Shown here: positions 61,831 through 64,000 of the stretch, piece after piece
Position numbering within the stretch: the first letter of the stretch is position 1
Layout: every line of letters starts with the position of its first letter
NCBI RefSeq assembly: GCF_004804335.1
Contig: NZ_SRXY01000010.1
Coordinates: forward strand, 108,595-172,594
DNA from: Pacificoceanicola onchidii
Lineage (GTDB): Bacteria > Pseudomonadota > Alphaproteobacteria > Rhodobacterales > Rhodobacteraceae
DNA: 64,000 nucleotides
Direction of reading: 5' to 3'
Notes under the pieces: model-generated
Told to the model about the DNA's origin: nothing
Seen by the model: the letters and a program-made list of their open reading frames with translations, nothing else
The model's database searches: none
Program-made: the position numbers and the translations under genes

Positions 61831-62430
61831 GTCTGGTCTCCAGTATTCGGTTGTGGAGCCACCACGTGAGTGTGGGGGCATGGCCGAATGCCTGGTTTCC
61901 GAATCTGCCCGGGTCAGGGACGGCGCAGCCGCCGGCTTGCCGGGCGCAAAAGTTTTCCGAGCGCAGCACCCGACACAGGCCCGCGCTCACGCACGGGACC
62001 GCCCCGCGCCACGGGCTCTGCCCTCGCCGAAAAGTTTTGCGATCCTTGACGCGGGCTGATTTGGGGGCCATCCGGAGGATATGCTTCCACACTCATGTGT
62101 GTGTGTTTTGACGGTAGGTTTGCCCGACCCGAGAAGGCAAACGGCCCGACCGGACGCGGGAGACGGATGAAGCGGCGGGATCGTTTTGCCCCGCAAAACA
62201 GACCAGAGCGCAATCCGGCGGAGCGGCCAGGGAGAAACGTGCTCGCGAGGCGGGCAAACCGGGACGCCAAGCGCAACGCCGCGGTGAGGCCGCATGGCCG
62301 AATGCGCGACGGGCCGAAGGGCCGTTCAATCAATACGGCACGCGTAGCCTAGGAAGCGATGCCGGATGTTTCAAAACGGTTTTTACGCGCAATACCGCAG
62401 ACCGGCATCGGCTCCTTACAATGAAGCAAG
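61831..62430. other. Non-coding gap, right boundary of the conjugation module
   Basis: About 600 nt, GC-rich, no convincing gene. AAAAGTTTT occurs twice (near 61948 and 62030). A perfect 9-bp inverted repeat, CGATGCCGG (62357-62365) and CCGGCATCG (62402-62410), flanks a 36-nt spacer close to the LysE gene and could mark an insertion junction or a terminator. Confidence 0.4.
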
Positions 62431-63084
62431 TTACAGAATGTGTAGATGAAGATTGAGCGCGATACCGATCAGTATCAGTCCGCCAGCCCAGGCCAAATGC
62501 TCGCGCATCTCCCTTTCGCGGTTCATCGCCTTCGTTATGGTGCCGCCCATGTAGGCGACAACGAGGTCGGACGGGATGGCCGTCAGCGGAACAAGCGCCC
62601 CAAGCACCAAAAGCTGCATCGTAACACTGGTTTCGACAGCTTGTGTGTCGCCCACGTTTATGAAGGGCGGCAGGAACAGTGCGAAGAACAGGACTGTTTT
62701 CGGGTTAAGCAACTCAACAAAGGCACCCTGCCAGACAATCGAGGAAAGCGATTTGTGCTGCACCTTCTCGACATCGAGCGTCACTTGTGCACCTGCTTTG
62801 GCCCCACGGATCATATCGGCCCCGAGCCAAATAAGATAGGCTGAACCGATATAGCGTAAGGCCACTTCCAACCAATCGGATTTTTCGAACACCGCAGCCA
62901 AGCCCAGGGCCGTGGCGATAGCCAATACGATCCCACCGAGGCAAAGGCCAAGCGCCGAGGCGAGGCCCGCCGCGCGACTTTGCCCGACCGTTCTCGACAA
63001 TACGTAGAGCATCGATGGACCGGGTGTCGCGCTCAATGCCAGGCCCGCAAGAGCCACGGCAATCATCGCATCCAAACTCGGCAT
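62431..63084 (-). CDS. LysE-family exporter
   Basis: 217 residues with six membrane helices. Starts MPSLDAMIAVALAGLALSATPGPSMLYVLS, the LysE/RhtB signature with ATPGP near residues 19-23; the second signature LLNPKTVLFFALFLPPF is near residue 125. Exports amino acids or related small molecules; substrate not predictable. Its ATG lies 3 nt past the end of the oxygenase gene, with GGGAG upstream, so the two form an operon. Confidence 0.92.
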   Translation of the reverse strand: MPSLDAMIAVALAGLALSATPGPSMLYVLSRTVGQSRAAGLASALGLCLGGIVLAIATALGLAAVFEKSDWLEVALRYIGSAYLIWLGADMIRGAKAGAQVTLDVEKVQHKSLSSIVWQGAFVELLNPKTVLFFALFLPPFINVGDTQAVETSVTMQLLVLGALVPLTAIPSDLVVAYMGGTITKAMNREREMREHLAWAGGLILIGIALNLHLHIL

Positions 63085-63087
63085 TCT

Positions 63088-64000
63088 CTAACTCCCACTC
63101 CGGTTCATACGTTTCTCAAAAGGGTTTTCGACACAGCCGTCACCTTGCGCGAATCCGGCTCGTTGCCGGGACCTCAGATATGGGAAATCTCTGGCAAGCA
63201 TCCGCTCCAGATGATCTCCCGCCTTGAACGGTTCATACTTCACATGACCACCCTGCCCCACCAATTCGAAAAATGGCCGGATCATCGTGTCGTGGTTTGC
63301 AGCGACGAAATACGGCATCGAGAACCGCTCCGGGAGGAGGTTCAACACTCGATGCGGCGTCGATCGAAGCTGACCGTTTGTCCAGGCCTCCAGCATGTCT
63401 CCGATGTTCACGACATAGACACGGTGATCGACAGGAACATCGATCCAGTTGTCCTCTACGGTCATGACCTGCAAGCCAGCATTGCGCGTGTGCAAAAGCG
63501 TCAGGCATTCATAATCGGTGTGTGCACCCATGTTGACCGACTTGGCATCGATTCCGTCATTCTGGCGCACGTAATGCAAAAGGCGCAGCTGTGAGATAGG
63601 TTTGGTCATCTGCTCGGTTATGGCCCCAGGGCGCAGGCCCAGGTGCAACTCAAGCGTCGCACTGATCATCCGCCCAAGAGCAGCAATCTGCTCATAATAG
63701 GCTGATATGGTCCGTTGAAACCCGGCGATATCGGGCCAGACATTTGGTCCCAGCAGACGATTGCCAGCCAAGTAGTCCGGATCGTCATGTGGCAAATCTA
63801 AACCGAGATCAAAGGCTTCGTAGTTTCGGCTCACTTCGTCGGGGTAGTCGCCCTTTTCGGTAAACGGCACATAGCCCCGGTGATTGCTGCTGAGACCAAT
63901 ATAGTACTGGCGCTTGATTGACTCCGGCAGAGCAAAAAACCGCTCCGCCATCTGATAGGTCCTTTCGACGAGGCTCAGATCTATGCCATGCCCGATGATC
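63088..64000 (-). CDS. 2-oxoglutarate/Fe(II) oxygenase, isopenicillin-N-synthase-like, 5' end cut by window
   Basis: About 300 C-terminal residues are visible; the frame is open to the right edge, where it reads IIGHGIDLSLVERTYQMAER, so the N-terminus lies outside the window. The iron-binding HxD..H facial triad is present (HTDYECLTLL, then STPHRVLN), and RFSMPYFV supplies the Arg-x-Ser that binds 2-oxoglutarate. The N-terminal DIOX_N part (FFALPESIKRQYY) is typical of the IPNS-like group. Likely hydroxylates a small metabolite that the co-transcribed LysE protein might export (inference). Confidence 0.9.
   Translation of the reverse strand, partial: IIGHGIDLSLVERTYQMAERFFALPESIKRQYYIGLSSNHRGYVPFTEKGDYPDEVSRNYEAFDLGLDLPHDDPDYLAGNRLLGPNVWPDIAGFQRTISAYYEQIAALGRMISATLELHLGLRPGAITEQMTKPISQLRLLHYVRQNDGIDAKSVNMGAHTDYECLTLLHTRNAGLQVMTVEDNWIDVPVDHRVYVVNIGDMLEAWTNGQLRSTPHRVLNLLPERFSMPYFVAANHDTMIRPFFELVGQGGHVKYEPFKAGDHLERMLARDFPYLRSRQRAGFAQGDGCVENPFEKRMNRSGS

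Noticed and set aside
1..64000. CRISPR arrays, tRNA or rRNA genes, replication initiators
   Set aside because: No regularly spaced direct repeats, no tRNA-like cloverleaf and no RepABC/DnaA-type protein were seen in any frame.

Overview
The window looks like accessory DNA from an alphaproteobacterium of the Roseobacter group (Rhodobacteraceae). The evidence is the tripartite tricarboxylate transporter, the GlpVSTPQU-type glycerol ABC transporter, the VirB/VirD2/VirD4 conjugation genes of the kind carried on roseobacter plasmids, and moderately high GC with local low-GC patches. Species, and chromosome versus plasmid, cannot be decided from the sequence. I saw no rRNA, tRNA, CRISPR array or replication genes.

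Layout: (1) 1-4.3 kb, minus strand: tctC-tctB-tctA plus a sulfatase gene that runs off the left edge. (2) 4.6-9.6 kb, plus strand: a broken IS3-family element, then etfB-etfA-ppc behind a good promoter with an overlapping dyad. (3) 10.1-18.3 kb: the first half of a conjugation system (two secreted proteins, an XRE regulator, VirB1, B2, B3, B4, a VirB7-like lipoprotein, a lytic transglycosylase in the VirB5 position, VirB6); VirB8-B11 are missing. (4) 18.5-21.2 kb: small genes, a second XRE regulator and a decayed MobA/MobL relaxase. (5) 21.2-35.3 kb: metabolic cargo (SnoaL-like protein, PI-PLC-like protein with a C-terminal QxW lectin-like motif, LysR regulator, complete glp-type ABC transporter operon, BlaI/BlaR1-like pair). 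(6) 35.6-43.7 kb: two about 93% identical tyrosine recombinases in direct orientation, enclosing an unknown 340-residue protein and a three-gene operon (exported 1058-residue protein, CHAT-like protease, small membrane protein). (7) 43.8-52.6 kb: an AT-richer island with a pentapeptide-repeat protein, a frameshifted SMC-like ATPase with zinc-hook motif and small acidic partner, a GIY-YIG nuclease, a tightly overlapped radical SAM / DnaQ-like exonuclease / P-loop kinase / aldo-keto reductase operon, and a convergent zinc-ribbon PLD-like nuclease. (8) 52.8-62 kb: the second half of the conjugation system (VirD4, VirD2 relaxase, MobC-like protein), a ParDE toxin-antitoxin pair, a GSU2403-type nucleotidyltransferase and a DUF2493 protein. 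(9) 62.4-64 kb: a LysE exporter and a 2OG-Fe(II) oxygenase cut by the right edge.

Interpretation: regions 3 and 8 share a promoter-like element and are probably the two halves of one conjugation module, split by about 34 kb of cargo. Many non-coding gaps in the cargo carry copies of one roughly 75-bp repeat. The strongest candidates for undescribed systems are the CHAT operon between the twin recombinases (37.9-42.5 kb) and the radical SAM-exonuclease-kinase-reductase operon (48.1-51.4 kb), both in defence-island-like surroundings.
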